This document shows, one piece after another, positions 49,501 to 60,798 of a stretch of DNA of 64,000 bases. The translations under genes were made by a program, and so were the position numbers. The notes beneath the pieces were generated by a model that saw nothing but the letters and a program-made list of their open reading frames with translations, was not told where the DNA came from and did not search any database. Position 1 is the stretch's first letter; each line of letters begins with the position of its first letter. The DNA is from Acanthochlamys bracteata. Lineage: Eukaryota > Streptophyta > Magnoliopsida > Pandanales > Velloziaceae. The DNA is taken from contig CM034137.1 of the NCBI GenBank assembly GCA_019914995.1, forward strand, positions 2,914,001-2,978,000, given 5' to 3'.

Positions 49501-52047
49501 TACTTCACTCTAACAGAAATATCTAATAAGTTATCAGAATAAAGATATAGTGACTTGCTGACACAATCTACAATATTTAGATGAAATTTCAGGAAATCAA
49601 AATGAACAATAGTATTAGTAAGAACTATCAAAGAGACGTTGCTGATATAACAAGTACTAAATTTAACTTATAGATGGGATACAAGAGGAAGAGCTAACAA
49701 TATCAATAACTTGACCTTGCCATCATATATTTCATCCTTGTGATTGACGTCCATTGCTCCAGAAGCCATTACACGTACTGGATTTGCTGAGACAAATAGC
49801 CTCATCAAATCAAAGAAATGGCAGCACTTCTCCACTAGAGTCCCCCCTGTGTTAACATTAAACCGATTCCAGTTGTTGACCTATATGAGTTTACAAATGG
49901 AAAAGATAACTAAACATATACAATACAAGATGCAAACTGATGAACAATGATTCGACCAAATGGAGATTATTATGATAAACATAGAAAAAACTATCAAATG
50001 GCATATCTCTACCTTAACAAGGAAAGGAAAACGATGTTCACGAATTGCCACCATTTTGACATCTCCAACTTTCCCACTTTTCACAATATCGATAAGTTTC
50101 GCTACAGGGGGCATGTATCGGTATTCCAATCCAACTTGCACTAAGATTTCAGGCCTCTGCTTTGCAGAATTTATAACCTGCATTCCAAAGCCAAAGCTTC
50201 CTGCTATAAATGAAAGATGATTTACTGAAAACGAGGACAATATTATGTGGCAGCAGTGCAACAACAATTTCTAGTTCTATTTACTAGAAATTTGGAAAGT
50301 TCTAGACTACTGCCTTCAATTGCACAACTAATCAGCAATTGTTTCGCATCATTTTCCTCCTGCCGGCCTCTAATATTGGTTGTTTCTCAGTATGGTCCTA
50401 AACCAGTCCTGCTAATTTCGGCTCATGAGGATATGCAAATATCACCTTCAGTGCACATCTGACATTACCTTCATGATTTCATTATTTGATCATTCCAACA
50501 TGTAATGTTAATTCCCTGTCTAGTTGACATCCACATACAAAATACGACATGATGTACTTAACATTGTTTGAGCAAAGTTCAGAAAAGTATAACCACTAGG
50601 AGATGGTACGAGAATGATAAGACATAAAAGAAAATTTTCAAAAGAACGCCAAACTAATAAGAATTGTAATTGCCTTCACAATATCTTTTGAAGCTTTGTA
50701 TGCAACTAAGTTTAGTGAGAACGATAAGGCCAGAAAGGAGAATTTAAAAAAGGAAGCGACATTAGAAGGTTATTGACAGCACCATCATCTCTAACCTTTC
50801 TTTTCCTTTCCTTTTATTTTACTATTTGGAGGGAATATTTCATAGACAGCAACATTCAGCCAGTCTTCCAATCTGTTTCATAGATACTGAGCCCCATAAA
50901 CTTTCTTAGACAATGATATGTTGTACTCTGATAATATACATTCACTCAAAACACTTCAGGTACTGTAAAGAGATATCCTGGAAGGCGCAAGTTTGGATGT
51001 TATCAGAGCTTCAAGGCATAAGTTCTAATTTTGATAGAATGGAATATACTTTCACTCCATATTGGCAAATAGATTATTCTAAGTGAACTTAAGAAGGATA
51101 GAGATAAGAATAGTTCAGAATAAATTGCTGTACACCATATTGTCACAGGCACATAAATACTATCTGACCTTTCTGCAGTCATGGACAGAAGTGCACAATG
51201 GCTTCTCAACCAGTACGTGATGGGGCTTTGGATGACTTAGAATGTCCATAAGAATTTGGAAATGCGTCATGTTTGGAGATGAAACGACGACTACATCACA
51301 AAGACCGCTATCTAGTAGTTCCTGATGTCCCTCAAAAATCTGCAATAGTAACAAGTGCTAAGTAAAACAATGCAAACAAGTTGTCTTCAAGCCATGGTGT
51401 AGAATATAACTGATGCATTACAACAACAGTGCAATATCCTACATCAAAATTTGTTCATGTAATGCGACCTACTATTTTGCAAGTTAGCTTAAAAAGCATG
51501 TCATACTATTACACAATCAGGAAGGAAGCAACCTCGATAAGACTCATTTCAAGGGCACACTTCATTACTTGCACATACGGTAGAGTTTCGGTTATCGGCA
51601 ATATGTTCTAAGCAATTCAAAATTTAAATACATAGTAACTATGGTCGAAACTATTTATTAACAATCGTGCTCATCTTTGTAAAAGAGGTGCAATTAGATT
51701 CATATAAATTAATGATAAGGAACTAGTCAATCACAAAGAAATCTACTATGCCAATTTAACACAGAACTAATTTCTGGTAATATCATGCTCAATGAACCCT
51801 CTAATTACAAAAAAGGAATAAAAAAAGGAAAGAAAAGAAAAAAATAATAAAATTGAATTGAGAAGATTGGTACCTGGATATCAGGCCAGGAGAGTGATCG
51901 TGAGAGCTGGACAACGGCGTCGCGGGAACCGGGATGAGGATCGGCGATGGCGGCAAGGGAAGCGCCATGATCGCGGAGGTGGTAGAGATTGATCATGTGT
52001 TCCCTCCCCATCATTCCAACCCCAATGATTCCGTACTTCACCACCAT
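46541..52047 (-). CDS. Gfo/Idh/MocA-family NAD(P)-dependent oxidoreductase (complete, seven exons)
   Basis: Exons in coding order: 52047-51874, 51339-51169, 50177-50013, 49880-49716, 48083-47949, 47710-47613, 46736-46541, all with GT-AG introns, giving 367 aa. The N-terminal Rossmann fold has GIIGVGMMG (residues 6-14). The family EKP motif (Glu103-Lys104-Pro105) follows a [11 protein letters not shown] segment. The C-terminal substrate-binding domain has [13 protein letters not shown], with His191 and Asp194 as likely catalytic or substrate contacts. The protein ends [11 protein letters not shown]. The family oxidises or reduces sugars and inositols with NAD(P); substrate cannot be told from sequence. 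It resembles the single-copy plant oxidoreductase I recall as AT4G17370. There is no clear transit peptide, so it is probably cytosolic. Intron 4 holds two palindromic elements. The gene is divergent from the ES2 gene, with 1.8 kb between start codons. Confidence 0.93.
48614..49040. repeat. Long palindromic foldback element A (oxidoreductase intron 4)
   Basis: Arms of about 200 bp (48614-48815 and 48846-49040) are inverted copies around a (TA)n centre. Shared arm sequence includes GGATATGAAGAACTATG and CGGCCACTTG(G/A)TCAAGATGAC. The outer edges are TATATATAGGGAGG and CCTCCCATATATATAGG. Such palindromes are typical of foldback or MITE DNA elements. Confidence 0.88.
49030..49470. repeat. Long palindromic foldback element B, abutting A
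   Basis: Arms of about 210 bp (about 49030-49250 and 49256-49470) are inverted copies, sharing CGGAACTCTTGATCAAAAT, GGAGAACCATGAGT and ACATGCCGG. It is related to element A in layout and short motifs but clearly a different subfamily. A and B share the CATATATATAGG junction. Confidence 0.88.
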
Positions 52048-52122
52048 TGCTTCTTCTTCTTTTCTCTTTCAAGTTTTCAGTTGTTTGGTTGAATTCACTC
52101 GTTTGCTTGCTGTGCTATAAGC

Positions 52123-52130
52123 TGACGTGG
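52123..52130. promoter_or_regulatory. TGACGTGG element near the oxidoreductase start
   Basis: An ACGT-core bZIP-type motif about 75 bp upstream of the minus-strand oxidoreductase ATG. It may lie in promoter or 5' UTR. Confidence 0.35.
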
Positions 52131-53370
52131 TAGTGACTAGTGAGTGACATTATTATCTTGCTGATGTTGTAATTCTTTGTCTTATTTTCAGCGCAACAGA
52201 GGAGGGAAGGAGGCAGCGAGACGAGATCGCGCGGGAAGAGAAGAGTAATCGCGCTCGTCTATGGGGAGGAAGCAAAACCAGCTGTGCCGCGGGGTGAGAG
52301 AAGAGCCGCTCTGTTTGGATAACAATTTAGTGGGCGTTTTAGTTCCATTTTATAAAAAAAAATTTATTTATACTTTTTAGTTTATAAGTTTTAAAAATTT
52401 ATTTAAGAATTAAAAAAGTATAAAAATTATATTATTATTTTTTATTTTTTAGTTTTGAAATCAAAAAGTAAATTTGTTTTCAAAAAATAAAAAATATTTT
52501 TATTTAAAAAAAATTCTATTTTAAAGTTATTTCCAAATAACCATATAAAAAATAAAAAAAAGAGAAAAACATAATTATTTATTATCATTTTAGTTGAATA
52601 TTATTAATAAAAATAGTAAAAATAAATAATAAATTTATAGTAGAAAAATTTAATATATAATAAATTTTATTAAAAATTTGAATTACTTTTTTATTAGTCC
52701 CGACTAAAAATAAATTATATTGATAAGTTGTGATTAATCTTTGGTATAAAATAGATTAATAAACGTAAATTACATTGATCGATATATAGATTCAATTCAA
52801 AAAATTAATTATTAATTACTAATTTAATTATTAATATAATTATGGACTTAAAATTGATTTTATTATTAATTTAATTATTGATAATTAAAAATAAGATAGA
52901 AATAGTATAGAAGGAAAAATAAAAGAGAAAAGTACACAAGAATAAACAAAAATGTGAAAGAATAATTTCAAATTTGGAGTAACAAATTACCTGTCATATA
53001 AGAATAACAGAAAAAATTACTACTTTCTAAATAGAAAAAATAAAGAGTAATTAGTTCTTTTTTTAGTCTTATTTTTTTTCAATCCAAAAAGTTTACAAAT
53101 AAAATAAGGATCGAATAAAATGTGTTATATTAGAGTGAACTTAAAAATGATCCAAATTTATTTAAATTACTATGTCAATGTTTAATAAATGGCACAATTC
53201 ACATAAATTAGATTCAAATTCGGTTTAAAAGAGTTTTTCGAGTCGTGTTCATGAGGATTCGTATCCTCCGACAATCTTCATTTTTATTTTATATGTAAGA
53301 AATTGGCTAATATTGCAAGTTTTTCCTGAAATAACGAATTGCTTCAACCAAAAATAATACAAAAAATAAG
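52131..53370. other. Intergenic region between divergent genes
   Basis: GC-balanced promoter-like sequence to about 52320, then AT-rich repeats, including a MITE-like block at 52325-52550 (GGGCGTTTTAGTTCC left edge). No gene is seen. Confidence 0.45.
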
Positions 53371-53635
53371 AACGCGTTTACTGATTTAAAATTTAGTTTT
53401 TGAAAATTAAAAAATTAAATTTAAAATGTGAAAATAAATTTTATAAAATTAAAGTTGTGTTTATCTTATATTAAAATTAACGTTCGAGTTAAAATTTTAG
53501 TTTAAAATTAAATTTTAAAAATAATATTTTGAAAAACAATTTGAATTTTTTATATTTATATATATTTTATTTCAAAATTAAATAAAAATATAATTTTATT
53601 AAAATAATTGAGTTATTGTTTAAAGTAAACGCGCC
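53371..53635. mobile_element. MITE in the ES2 promoter
   Basis: The left edge AACGCGTTTACT and right edge AGTAAACGCGCCC are inverted repeats bounding an AT-rich core. Its right end is 188 bp before the ES2 start codon. Confidence 0.7.
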
Positions 53636-53823
53636 CACAAGCCGGCCTGGGTTTTCTCATCGACTGCTTCTCTAATTTTGGCCCAGTTATAAAATCATAG
53701 TTGCGTAACGACTTGCTCCACTGACCTTAACAACAACAATATATCCAAAATTCCAAATCCCTAATTACCAAATCTCGAATTTTCTTTCCCCCTCATCTCT
53801 CTCCGCACTCACCGGCGACGACG

Positions 53824-55362
53824 ATGCTTCTCTCACCGGGCCACTCTCCTCGCCAGCTCTCAACACCAACTCCTTCTTCCACCGGCGATAAATCCATAAA
53901 TCCACCTTCCTCAATTTCCGACACCGGCGCCACAACACTTTCTTCCTCAAGTTCTCGCAAACGCCGTGCGTCCGTTCTCGATGAAGACACCTATGTCGCT
54001 GCGATTGAGAAAATAATCGAGCGTGATTTCTTCCCTGACATTCCCAAACTCCGGGACCGACTGGATTGGCTTGAAGCTGTTCGATCGGGTGATCCTCTAA
54101 TTATTCGTGACGCGCAACTCAAAATCCTTGAACGCCGCACCACTGCTGCTGCTGGAAATGCTCCAACTCCTTCTGTTCGATCGGCTTCGCGGCCGCCGCT
54201 TTTTTCTTCGGCTACGCCTTTCGGTTCTGATCCAACGCCTTTGGTAACAACCCCTTCTGCTGGTGATGGTAATAATTTTGCTGAAGTAATTGGAGATGTT
54301 GATATTACGGTTAGTCTTGATGATTTTTTTAGGAAATACACTAGTGAGGATAATGAGAGTTTTAATAGAATTATGGAAAAGGTTAATAAGAAACGGAGGG
54401 AGAAATATGCCCACTTGCTTGTCCACAATGATGAGAATCCTAGTGTTGCAGCTAAAGTTGAGAGGATAACAGATGGGTATGGCACGTCAGGACAGCCGGT
54501 GAGCACATTGGAAGGGTGGAAGTATACTGCAAAGAATCTGTTGATGTATAATCCGACAGACCGTGGTGAGGCACCATTGACAGTGGCTGAGAAAGAGGAG
54601 AGAGCGAAAGCGTCGACGAAAGAGATTAATAGGGCTAATACAAGGTTTCATGGTAGTAAGTCTATTGTTGATGCAAAGCCAACGAAAGAGGAGGAAGTGG
54701 TTGCTGTGATGTATGCTCAGGTGCCCGGAACTACTCCAGCTGCTGGTGCTACTTGGCCGTTTCCTGATAGGGAAGCGGAAAAGTTGAAGAAGTATGATTT
54801 GGAGGAATTGAGGAAGACACCGATTCCATTCTATGTTGAATCTGGGAAGAAGGCTGAGAATGGGTACAGCTTTGTTCGGACACCCTCTCCTGCTCCGGGT
54901 GTTGATGAGTCACCATTTATCACTTGGGGAGAAATTGAAGGCACACCATTGAGATTGGACCCACAGGAGATTCCACTTGGCATTGGTGGAAACAGTGATG
55001 GGCCACATTTTCAGATTCCACGTGCGCCTGCTAGAGATGTGAAAGCGCATTCTCTGTCAAGGGAGGCAGCAAAGAAACTGAGAGAACGGTCAAAGATGTT
55101 TCAGAAGCCACCATTGCCATCACCTTCTAGGGGAGGTAGTATGAGCCCGAGCATGAGGACTCTTTCACCTGCTGCTCAGAAGTTTGTAAGGAGCGCCATA
55201 GCTAAGTCATCAGGGTCTGTTGATGAGACATTGAGAGCGAGCTATCGCGGTATGAGCCCAGTTGCAGGAACTCCTAAAGGACGGGTTGGTTCATCAAGGT
55301 TCTCTGTAGAAGGGACATCAAGGTCTCCTTCAACCAGGCAGAGCTCATCGCCTCCATGGTAG
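53824..55362 (+). CDS. ESS2: ES2 / DGCR14-family splicing factor (intronless, complete)
   Basis: A single 512-residue frame. The ATG at 53824 follows a UTR-like sequence, and the frame runs to TAG at 55360-55362. ES2-family signatures appear in order: VLDEDTYVAAIEKIIERDFF (about 51-70), LRDRLDWLEAVRSGD, DDFFRKYTSEDNESFNRIM (about 166-184), GWKYTAKNLLMYNP, ATWPFPDREAEKLKKYDLEE (about 309-328), ESPFITWGEIEGTPLRLD and FQIPRAPARDVKAHSLSREA. The C-terminus is Ser/Pro/Arg-rich and ends SSSPPW. Animal and yeast relatives (DGCR14, ESS-2, Bis1) are nuclear proteins associated with the spliceosome and accurate splice-site choice. Plant function is inferred from this. No intron interrupts it, in contrast to its multi-exon neighbours. 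Confidence 0.95.
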   Translation: MLLSPGHSPRQLSTPTPSSTGDKSINPPSSISDTGATTLSSSSSRKRRASVLDEDTYVAAIEKIIERDFFPDIPKLRDRLDWLEAVRSGDPLIIRDAQLKILERRTTAAAGNAPTPSVRSASRPPLFSSATPFGSDPTPLVTTPSAGDGNNFAEVIGDVDITVSLDDFFRKYTSEDNESFNRIMEKVNKKRREKYAHLLVHNDENPSVAAKVERITDGYGTSGQPVSTLEGWKYTAKNLLMYNPTDRGEAPLTVAEKEERAKASTKEINRANTRFHGSKSIVDAKPTKEEEVVAVMYAQVPGTTPAAGATWPFPDREAEKLKKYDLEELRKTPIPFYVESGKKAENGYSFVRTPSPAPGVDESPFITWGEIEGTPLRLDPQEIPLGIGGNSDGPHFQIPRAPARDVKAHSLSREAAKKLRERSKMFQKPPLPSPSRGGSMSPSMRTLSPAAQKFVRSAIAKSSGSVDETLRASYRGMSPVAGTPKGRVGSSRFSVEGTSRSPSTRQSSSPPW

Positions 55363-56520
55363 ATGGTCCACTGTTTTATCTAGCTTTAGGATAGATGATA
55401 AGAAGCTTGCGCTTGAGATGTATGTAGCTGTATACTTATGAGTATTTTCTTCTTCTGGTGAAGTTTAAACAGCACATTATCATTCATCCAACTGCCTAAT
55501 GTACATTGCCTTTTGTTTTTTGGTGATTCTCTCTCCAACATTTTGATTGAAGTGGTAATACCCATTTGGTGTCTTGTGGTTTAAGAGTACTCTTGGGGTG
55601 CCACAAGGAGATCACACAATAAGATGCTACATGATAGAGCTTAAGCTACATTGCAGTACATATCTGAGTTCATTAAGTAGGCAAAAGATGACACTTGTAA
55701 GATTCGAAGAGAGCATTTTCCGAAGCCTAGTAAGTATATAGACATATGAATAAGATGAACTGATCAGGTTTCTCGCTAGTCGTTTGCAGCTTATTTCCTA
55801 CCAAATAATGCTGCCAGATTTTTGTCTGTGTGTTTTATGACTATCACAATCTTTAAAAATGCTTGCAGTTGTATTGTCATGCTATTGACCTCTAGATGCT
55901 TTCTTTTTGAGACCCTCTTGAACATGGGTAATAGGTTTTAATATTTCGTATCTTGAAGATTTAGAAGATGCGTGGTTTTCATTTGTCGGTGAGTGTATAA
56001 CAATATTATTACTGGAACAATAATTTTTTCTGAGGTTTTGAAGAATGTGACCAGGTTAGCATGCGTCGTCATATGCTTCATAACAAGATAGATGAAACTG
56101 CATGAAGATTGGGACACAGAGGAGATTCGTCCGATTGTTCAGGTCAGCAAACTTCGCAGCTGTATAGCATTGTAATTAAATTTTCCTCATTGTGTATTCC
56201 TATAGTATTATTATAAAGGAGTTTTTAATCCAAACTAGTGTTATTGGTGAATCAAAGAGTTAAGCAATTGTTCTTCTCTACAATTTTAATTGAAATACAA
56301 ACTATAGTTATTGGTGAATCAAAGAACAAACCATTGTCTTCTTCTCTACAATTTCTATTGCAATACAAATATAAAAGAAAATTTTTATCAGTATGAATAA
56401 GCAGCCGTCCTATTCTCTCCCATAGAAATGTTGAAATAACTCCCTTTTATTAATGGATTGTTTGTTTTTGTTAACATTAAGCTTTAAATAGTCACCAAAA
56501 GTTAGTCTTGATTAGGAAAA
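55363..56520 (+). other. ES2 3' UTR and downstream flank
   Basis: Moderately AT-rich sequence without coding motifs. Transcript end is not fixed. Confidence 0.4.
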
Positions 56521-56523
56521 TAT

Positions 56524-56800
56524 TTAGAACGTGTTTCAAATGCACGTAATTGAGTTTCGCAAAATTGAATCTCGTGAAAGTAGAGTTTGGTGGGAAATGG
56601 AGTTCGATGAAAGCAGAATTCGGAGTTACATATGAACAAATAAAGTGAAGTTTAAAGTATAAACTTTTATACAAGTAGAGTTCGATGTGAAAATAGAAGT
56701 GGAGTTCGGAGTGACATTTGAAATACGTGAAGTGTTCGAACTTAAAATCTGAAAGGAGAAAGTAAAGTTCAGTATATTTAAAATAAGTCTTTATAGTAAC
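56524..56800. repeat. Copy of the GAGTT-rich repeat family
   Basis: The left edge AACGTGTTTCAAATGCACG matches the SGT1 intron element at 37194-37486, and the interior repeats GTGGAGTTCGGAGT-type units. The right edge is degenerate. Confidence 0.6.
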
Positions 56801-57530
56801 ACAAACAAAGAATTTTTTATTCACCAATTTGTTTCTTCGAATGTCAAAGAAGATGACTCTCTACATGAACTCTAGGAACAAGGTTACTAGATAATGCTGC
56901 TTTATTTAATTAAATTTATAAACATGGAGGAGAAAAAATCATTAGATAGGCAGGCTTTGGGTAAATCTCAACTCCAAAATCTAGTTCAAAAAAAGAGGGG
57001 TGCGTAAATTGTATATGGTCGGTATAATCGTCTCATAGGTCAATCTCCTTATAGGCTAATTTTCACACGCATTCTGCTCTAAAACTATATTATGTGAGCT
57101 TTGGATAGAACTCAATTAAAAAAAATCTAACTCAATAGGTAAGAGTGTCGAAACTCATTTAAACAGCCATCCAAGTAAGCAAATAAGAAACTTTAAACAA
57201 TTCAAAAGAAAGAAGTGTTCCCTTATTCCATTCCTCTACTTCACTACAATCATAAAGGTAACTTTTTAGAAGTCAGCATCATCTAGTAGATATATTTCTC
57301 TCTCTCCTCTATATATTTTGATTTAAGTAAACATAGAAGAGGATCATGCCTTTCAAATATTCAGACCATGCTTCTATCAGTGTGTAACATCTCATAGATC
57401 ATAATTAGATCACTTAAAAGTGCATATACACCATCCAACATATGAGTAACATTTAATCTTAGAACCAAAAAAAATGAAGAAATTATAGGAGTTGGAAGGA
57501 TTAGAGGAAGGAAAATTGTAAAGATACAAT
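56801..57530. other. Intergenic, no gene seen
   Basis: AT-rich sequence without recognisable genes or repeats. Confidence 0.4.
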
Positions 57531-57534
57531 CACA

Positions 57535-57775
57535 ATGTATATATACAAATATAAGGGGGATACATACACTCCTTTATGGGCATTCTTGCGCACTCCTCTT
57601 TCAAAAGGGGACAAAATTAAGCTATTGAATGACTTTGATTTAATCAAACGAGCAGTTTTTTTTTTTTTTGAAAAAAAAGAGGTGAATCGTGGCCATCATA
57701 TCTTTGATAGGATGGCTGGAGTGGGATGTGCTCGTAAAAAGAGAGTGCCTATGTGCCGCACCTATATATAATGAT
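57535..57775. repeat. Internally deleted foldback-family element
   Basis: The edges resemble element A at 48614-49040: TATAAGGGGGATACATACACTCC on the left and AGAGAGTGCC...CCTATATATA on the right. Arms are shorter and diverged, with an oligo-T/oligo-A centre. Confidence 0.5.
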
Positions 57776-60660
57776 TTATTGCGTGCGAGCAGCAAAAGGG
57801 TAGTATGCATAAATGTTTATGCCATGTTGAAATTACTAGTTTGGTAGAAACATTATTGTGGATACTTTAAACTTTGTTTGAAATGATTAGAAGAATTGAA
57901 ATTATTAAATTTCAAGATGCGTATTTTCACTATATTATGATACAATAATAGTATCATGTTAAATGACAGTATACACGAGCTAAGGCACAATTGGAGTTTA
58001 CAAATTTAAATCACAATTTCTATATGTTGAAGGAGTTTGAACTTATATTTGATTTCCTAATTTTTATTGGCAATCTTTTTTATATTGATCAAATCTCTAT
58101 TATCACTCCAGATGACAAAGTTGTTTTTATTAAAAGGACAAATAATCATTTAGCTTTTAGATCTTAGAAAAGATAACATTCAATACAACACTTGTAGCTT
58201 TATGAAAACAAAAAACAAATTAGTAGGTGTTATTGAATAGCTTGAACTTATTCTTCAATAGTGTGGTGGCTCAATAAAGCTCGGTTCTGTAATGCAATAT
58301 TGTTACAAGATAGTAGATTTATTGTATGATATCACTTTGTAATTAAATTCGTGATTTTTTTTAGAGAAAAATCGAAATTTGCATGTTGAAGCATTTCTGC
58401 ATTGTTAGCGAGACATGATTCTGATGATACTTTGCACTGTATTTTTTTTTTCTATTGTTATGATTTTTTATGATTCTTAATATGAACTTGTAGCTAATAT
58501 ATTTCTCAGTGAGTTTTCAAAATTTTACTTCAAATGGATGACGAATTATTGATTGAATTACATCTGAAAAATTGTTCTAATAATGTCTGATTCTGCTCCT
58601 TATTTACTGAATTTTTATCTATCATTTTATGATTTTTCTAATCTTATGTTGATCGTCATTTGCTGTGTTATTCGATCAATCTTATATTTTACATGTTGGT
58701 CTGACTCTGATGAAATGTTGAAGCTCAAATGGAATCGGCATCATGTTTAAAATTACTTCTGAAGAGTGAGCGATTATCATGATTTTTGAATTCTTTTTTG
58801 TTCAGCGAGTGGCAGCAAAGTAGCTGGCTATCGAATCTTATAATTCTCTGTCTGTATTGTATTGTATGACTAATGTTCATGCGCCTCTGAAGGAATTTTA
58901 TATATAGATAGCAAGTAGGTAGCTGATTGTCAGGTGGCTATCTATAAAAGTGCTATAAATGGCTTGGTCTAATAGGTGAATGATAAATCTTGTTTGTAAA
59001 ATTTTATTAGAATTTGATTCAAGTCAATAGTTCACTCTAACTCATAAACTATAATTATTTATCATTGTTATAAACAAAATCAACCTTGAGATTCCAACAA
59101 TTTCTCTCTTTTTTATGATGATAAAACAATACTTTTGCATGTTTTTACTAAATAATAGGTCCTGCAAAATATTTGTTAGTTCATAGAGATAAATATATTT
59201 TTGAAAGAGTTATAGATTATGATTGTATTCTTTATATTAAAATGGTACTAAAAACTTTATGAGATATTTTATTTAGTTATCTCTTGTCAATTTTTGCTGC
59301 ACTTGATGAAGTTCATTTTTCTGTCGAAAAAGACATAATGTGTTAATGCATGAATCAACGACGAAAGAAGAAAAGGTTGGCATAAATAAAAATAAATTAC
59401 CTTTGTCATACACATAGCAAGTGAAAAGCCGACTCTAAGTCTTTAAGAATATGCATGTAAAGTGCTTATCAAAATAAAGTAACAAGAAGGGACTCCTAAT
59501 TATCAATATTAGCTCAAACACAAATTCAGCCATCGAAAGTAATATTATTTTGGTGGTAAGTGTCAATGTAAAATTACAAGATAAATTTCTTAAACTTTAA
59601 TGAAAATGATTCTAAATTACTCCATGCTTAATGACTATTAGTATTGTATAACTTCCTTTCATCCTTTTTGTGATGACAAAAAAAGAGAAGAAATATAAGA
59701 ATTATTATGTACAGGTGATTTGTTTACAGAGAAATGAAAATGTAGTTATAATAAGTATTTCATTGAGTGGACAACTATTATTTTGTGCTTAATTAGAATT
59801 ATAAATAAATAATTTTTAATTATTTTATTATCATCAAAATTAATTTTAGAGTTTCAATAACTTAAATAATATAAAAATAGTGTAACTTGCAAAGCCAAAC
59901 AGTTTTAAGAGAAAATTTTGAAAGTGATTTTTTAGAAAGAAAAATTACCTCCAAAACATAAAGAACACGCCGAAGTGTTTTATTCTTTTATGTTGTTTAT
60001 ATTTATACATTTTACAGGTAGAGATAAACCTTCTCTTTTTTTGTCAACTAATCACTCCTCTTCAGTTTGAAAACAACACCTTAATTTGGTAAACAAGCCC
60101 CACCTCGGCCACGGTAATAATTCTACTGCTGAAGGTCTTCTTACATCTTGAGATTTCTTCAGTGGACTTGCTAATTTCACTTGCGTGTGTTCTTTTGCAC
60201 TCTGAAGGCGACTTCTTTTAACCAAAAAATTATTTTTTGATAACTTTTTGTATTCTTTGATAATAATTTATTTTTGAAAAATTACTTTTCAGAAATTCAT
60301 TTCTTATGAAGAGAACGCACCATTATAAACATGTCTATCACGGTGAATTATGTACCTGTATTACAAAAAAGAAGTATCTTTCCATGTTATTCACAATAGG
60401 AGAGCAGTCTGTGTGATTAAAGGCTAAGATTGTAGATAAAAACAAGTATGATTTTAGCGAGTCTCGTAGAATAATAAGTACCATTCAGTGGAGAGCACTG
60501 TATTCATCTGTAACTAGTTCCAACAGAAGTACAAAGCAAATAATCTCCAACAGATGATACGAGTTCAAGCAGGTGAGCTAAAACAATATCATGAAACAAA
60601 TACTCTGCAAACATAATAGAGCGTGTAGTGACATGGTATGGCATATCTGCGTTTATTGTA
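57776..60660. other. AT-rich intergenic DNA, unclassified
   Basis: AT-rich sequence, some of it possibly old retroelement debris (for example the TTTCTCTCTTTTTTATGATGAT stretch near 59100). No frame, domain or RNA gene could be supported. Confidence 0.4.
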
Positions 60661-60798
60661 TAGACACAATGTAACACCTTACGGAAAAAAGTGGCTTAGT
60701 TAGATGATGCTATCATCTAAGACATTTTACAGGTATACCAGCCAAAGTTTGAAGGATGAACTCATCAAGTGCCTGGATGTCTGGGCTGGTTAGACTGC

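Noticed and set aside
53991-54506. Antisense frame of 171 codons inside ES2
   Set aside because: It is complementary to strongly conserved ES2 coding sequence and has no recognisable domain.
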